Origin: Gammaproteobacteria bacterium
GTDB lineage: Bacteria > Pseudomonadota > Gammaproteobacteria > Eutrophobiales > Eutrophobiaceae
Length of the DNA stretch: 64,000 nt
Direction: 5' to 3'
Assembly: GCA_004297165.1 (NCBI GenBank)
Contig: SCUJ01000007.1
Coordinates: 1 to 64,000, forward strand
In this document: in pieces, positions 60,901-64,000 of the stretch
Layout of the letters: each line of letters starts with the position of its first letter
Position numbering within the stretch: the stretch's first letter is position 1
Notes under the pieces: model-generated
Told to the model about the DNA's origin: nothing
What the model saw: the letters and a program-made list of their open reading frames with translations, nothing else
Databases searched by the model: none
Translations under genes and position numbers: made by a program

Positions 60901-61705
60901 ACAAGCCGAAATTGTGCGCATGATGGATCGGCTCTCTGCCCCCTACGCTGCAGCGGTCGACAACGAAATTCTTGATGCCTGTCTCGCCTCCAACATCATC
61001 GAGGTCGGCGTAGATATCGACCGGCTCTCGCTGATGGGCGTTGTAGGACAGCCCAAAACGACCGCCACCTACATTCAAGTCACGGGCCGTGTGGGCCGGC
61101 GCTGGTGGGAGCGCGCCGGGCTGATCTTGATGATCTACAACCCCTCAAAGAGTCGCGACCGCTCGCACTTTGAACAGTTTCATAGCTACCATCGGCGGCT
61201 GTACGAGCGCGTCGAGCCGACCACTGCCACTCCGTTCGCGGTGTCCGCCATTCAGCGAGGATTGTCCGGCGCATTGATCGCTTGGGCAAGGCAGCACCGA
61301 ACCGACCCAGTTCAGAACGATGCCGCCTACCTCAATGCGGTTGAGGTTGGCTATCAATTGCTCCGTGAGCGTTGCCAAACCATCCAGATACCAGAAGATC
61401 AGACGCGTTCGCTCATTGCGTTGGAACGACTCCGAGACGAGCTCATATGGAAATGGGGACAAAATCCTCAAACTTGGGAGGAGTTTCCGCCGAAAGTGAA
61501 TGGCGAATATTTGATGCTTTGGCCGGGCCAGTTTGCCACAGGGCTTCAAAAGCAGCGCGGTGTGGTCGTGCCAAGCAGCATGAGGCAGGTCGACCGCAGT
61601 GCCGAACTCATCATTACGCAGGGATATGCGGTAGCGGCGAGTGCCCCACCACCATCTCAAAATCCGGCCACAAACACGCCGGGGAATCCACCCGTCAACC
61701 ATTAA
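57971..61705 (+). CDS. drmA: DrmA-like DEXH helicase (DISARM core)
   Basis: [141 protein letters not shown]. ATGA overlap with the upstream gene. Confidence 0.92.
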   Translation: [1244 protein letters not shown]

Positions 61706-61718
61706 TTTAGGCCTAATC

Positions 61719-63680
61719 ATGGGAAGCAAGCAGATCCGTATCGGCCAGCTTATTGCCCCATTCGGCCCGGGAAGCATTTACACCGACCGACGGGGTGTGC
61801 CGCACATCGTGGCTGGCTTGGATCATTGGTTTATGCGCTGGGACCAAGCGCTAGGAAAGATGATTCCCTGCAGCAATCGTTCAGAGTTTGAGCGCTTTGA
61901 GCCGCGTCTTTCTGCACTGCTGCACGTGGATCGCTTTTGCCTCCCGCCCGACTACCGACACGTCCGGCGTGGCGGCACGGCGCCACCAAACGCATTGCTC
62001 AATATTCCTTCTCTGCGCTTTCCTCGTTGGTATCGTCATACGAAGACCGGCGCTCTGAGACGATTCAATCTGCATTCAGCATTGATAGATAGGCCGCAGG
62101 GTGGTGGACGCTGGCAGCCTGTCAGGTTCGTATCGGTTTGCGCTGCGGGTCATATCGGAGAGTTCCCTTGGAAGGAATGGATCAGTTGCCAGTGCCTTGG
62201 TGACGGCAATCTCGTCCTTACCGATCGCGGTGGATCGGAATTGTCCAGCATCAAGGTCGAATGTAGTTCCTGCCCGAAAGGATCACCGGGCCAGCGAGGA
62301 CGCAATCTGGCCGGCACAACTGTGAAACCTGATGTTCAGAATGGCGAGCAGAGTGCTTTTCAAAAAGCCCGCATCAATTGCCTTGGCGACCGCCCGTGGC
62401 TTGGAGAAGACGCGACCGAGTCAGCGTGCGACCAACCCCTCATTGGTGCCCTCATTAACCAGACAAATCTCTACTTTCCGTGCACGGTCTCCGCGATTGC
62501 ACTGCCTGATGTCCAGTTGCAGGATGATGCTGTCGCAAAATTGAGGGCCGAGATCGAGCAAGACCCCGGAAATTTGGGTGTTGCCAAAACACTTTGGATT
62601 ATGGGCAACCGCGTGGGCACCATTGCACTGATCCAGAGTGGGTTAACTGACCGGGGTATTGCATGTGAAAGCGAGCAGGTCGGTGCCGCATTGGAAAGTC
62701 TTTTCGCGCCCACCCCTACGATACCTTCAGGCGCCGCCACGCCCGCGGATCCGGAGACCGAGCTACTCACATTTCGTCGCGCAGAATTCAATGTGATCAG
62801 AAACAACATTGATGAACTAGAGCGTGTTCCGGATCTGCGTGTCATTTCGACGACCGTTCCGGCAGAGCTGGCTCCTTGGATCGCCAAGGTCAACTTGGTT
62901 GAGCGCCTTCGAGAGACGCGCGTGTTTTACGGATTCGACCGTATCGAGCCGAACCGCTCCCCTCTTGCAGGAATGCCCGGGTCGGCCATGCATCAGCTGT
63001 TCCGTAAACCGCCCGTCCAACGACAAGAGTCTTGGCTGCCCGCTGTCGAGGTGTTCGGCGAGGGCATTTATCTCGAGTTGCGCGAGGATCATCTCATCGA
63101 TTGGCGGAACGCCCATGCCGCATGGCTCAATAATCGTCTGGATGACAGCTTTATCGCACGACTGAGTGGCGTCTTCCAGACCCTGCCACCACTTGCAGCC
63201 GCAAATCACGCATGGGCATCTCGCTATTTGCTTGTACACAGCTTGGCGCACATCCTAATCAACCAGCTCGTATTCGAGTGTGGCTACAGCACTGCCTCGC
63301 TGCGTGAGCGGCTCTACATTTCGGACGATCCCATCGCGCCGATGGCTGGCATTCTTGTTTATACAGCCGCCGGCGATTCCGAAGGAACTTTGGGTGGATT
63401 GGTACGGCTTGGGCGTCCTGATCGGCTTGGTCCAGTCATGCAGCGAGCGATTGGGCGCGCTTCGTGGTGTTCGGCCGACCCCGTGTGTTCAGAGAATCTT
63501 GGCGGGCAAGGATCAAAACTGGCAAATCTTGCCGCCTGCCATGCGTGTGTGCTATTGCCGGAAACGTCTTGTGAAACAATTAATCAGGGGCTAGACCGGG
63601 CCATGGTCGTGGGACTCCCCGACGCACGCGAGCATGGATTCATGTCACCCTTGCTGGCAGATGCCTACATGCTGGCATGA
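61719..63680 (+). CDS. drmB: DrmB-like protein (DUF1998, C-terminal Cys cluster; DISARM core)
   Basis: KQIRIGQLIAPFGPGSIYTDRRGVPHIVAGLDHWF; VRFVSVCAAGHIGEFPWKEWI; VHSLAHILINQLVFECGYSTASLRERLYI; ANLAACHACVLLPETSCETINQGLDRAMVVG. Confidence 0.92.
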   Translation: MGSKQIRIGQLIAPFGPGSIYTDRRGVPHIVAGLDHWFMRWDQALGKMIPCSNRSEFERFEPRLSALLHVDRFCLPPDYRHVRRGGTAPPNALLNIPSLRFPRWYRHTKTGALRRFNLHSALIDRPQGGGRWQPVRFVSVCAAGHIGEFPWKEWISCQCLGDGNLVLTDRGGSELSSIKVECSSCPKGSPGQRGRNLAGTTVKPDVQNGEQSAFQKARINCLGDRPWLGEDATESACDQPLIGALINQTNLYFPCTVSAIALPDVQLQDDAVAKLRAEIEQDPGNLGVAKTLWIMGNRVGTIALIQSGLTDRGIACESEQVGAALESLFAPTPTIPSGAATPADPETELLTFRRAEFNVIRNNIDELERVPDLRVISTTVPAELAPWIAKVNLVERLRETRVFYGFDRIEPNRSPLAGMPGSAMHQLFRKPPVQRQESWLPAVEVFGEGIYLELREDHLIDWRNAHAAWLNNRLDDSFIARLSGVFQTLPPLAAANHAWASRYLLVHSLAHILINQLVFECGYSTASLRERLYISDDPIAPMAGILVYTAAGDSEGTLGGLVRLGRPDRLGPVMQRAIGRASWCSADPVCSENLGGQGSKLANLAACHACVLLPETSCETINQGLDRAMVVGLPDAREHGFMSPLLADAYMLA

Positions 63681-63809
63681 GGGACGCCTTGAACTTGAAT
63701 CTGGGGCGTGTCGTGGATAGCAGTATGCGAGATCTCTTCTTGATATTACTCCGCCGATTTACTGGAGTTGCGCGTGTCCAGTTCGCTGGCTCTTGCGCAT
63801 GTCGTTAGC

Positions 63810-64000
63810 ATGGCTGATGTCTTTTCGGTTGCCAAACGAAGCGAAGTCATGTCGCGCATCCGTTCGCGCGGAAACCGTGCGACGGAACTAGCACTCGCGC
63901 GATTGTTGCGGCGGCTTGGCATTACAGGGTGGCGTAGGCATTTCGAAATTCGAATCACTAATTCCGAATCTCGAAGCTTTCGCGTAAAGCCCGACTTTGT
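63810..64000 (+). CDS. Vsr-family endonuclease, 5' part (runs off the window end)
   Basis: MADVFSVAKRSEVMSRIRSRGNRATELALARLLRRLGITGWRRHFEIRITNSESRSFRVKPDFV...; absent from the ORF track because it has no in-window stop. Confidence 0.88.
   Translation, partial: MADVFSVAKRSEVMSRIRSRGNRATELALARLLRRLGITGWRRHFEIRITNSESRSFRVKPDF

Overview
This 64 kb high-GC window looks like a proteobacterial (probably gammaproteobacterial) chromosome segment. A core backbone alternates with accessory regions.

(1) 1-6.4 kb is accessory: two IS3-family remnants, a GNAT, a methyltransferase, a DUF4258/YgiT-type pair, a truncated aldehyde ferredoxin oxidoreductase (AOR) paralogue, two orphan ORFs and a start-less HicB-like remnant.
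(2) 6.4-19.8 kb is core: AOR, trxB, DUF815 ATPase, glyA-nrdR-ribD-ribBA-ribH-nusB-thiL (no riboflavin synthase gene between ribD and ribBA), brnTA, a HEAT-repeat protein, class I fumarase and a VanZ-like protein.
(3) 19.8-34.8 kb: TonB receptor, partial hopanoid locus (hpnA, hpnN, hpnG, squalene/phytoene synthase), ptsP, and a methyltransferase/ATP-grasp fusion near an AstE/AspA-like protein and RimK.
(4) 34.8-44.2 kb: protocatechuate 4,5-cleavage lower pathway (LigU/GalD-, LigI-, LigK-, LigJ- and LigC-like) interleaved with a duplicated DUF6152 module.
(5) 44.3-51.5 kb: sulfatase, a probable selenocysteine-containing UGSC-type exported protein (in-frame TGA followed by a SECIS-like hairpin), a DUF8021-like protein, a DUF4143 ATPase with a palindrome abutting its start codon, and a CapA-like protein.
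(6) 51.8-64 kb: a compact, translationally coupled defence-type operon: C5-DNA methyltransferase, two uncharacterised proteins, NERD-SF1 helicase, DrmA-like helicase, DrmB-like DUF1998 protein and a Vsr-family endonuclease running off the window end. It resembles DISARM but has a different composition.

The two strongest leads are the DISARM-like operon and the TGA-Sec protein. All family assignments are by reading the translations; no database searches were run.
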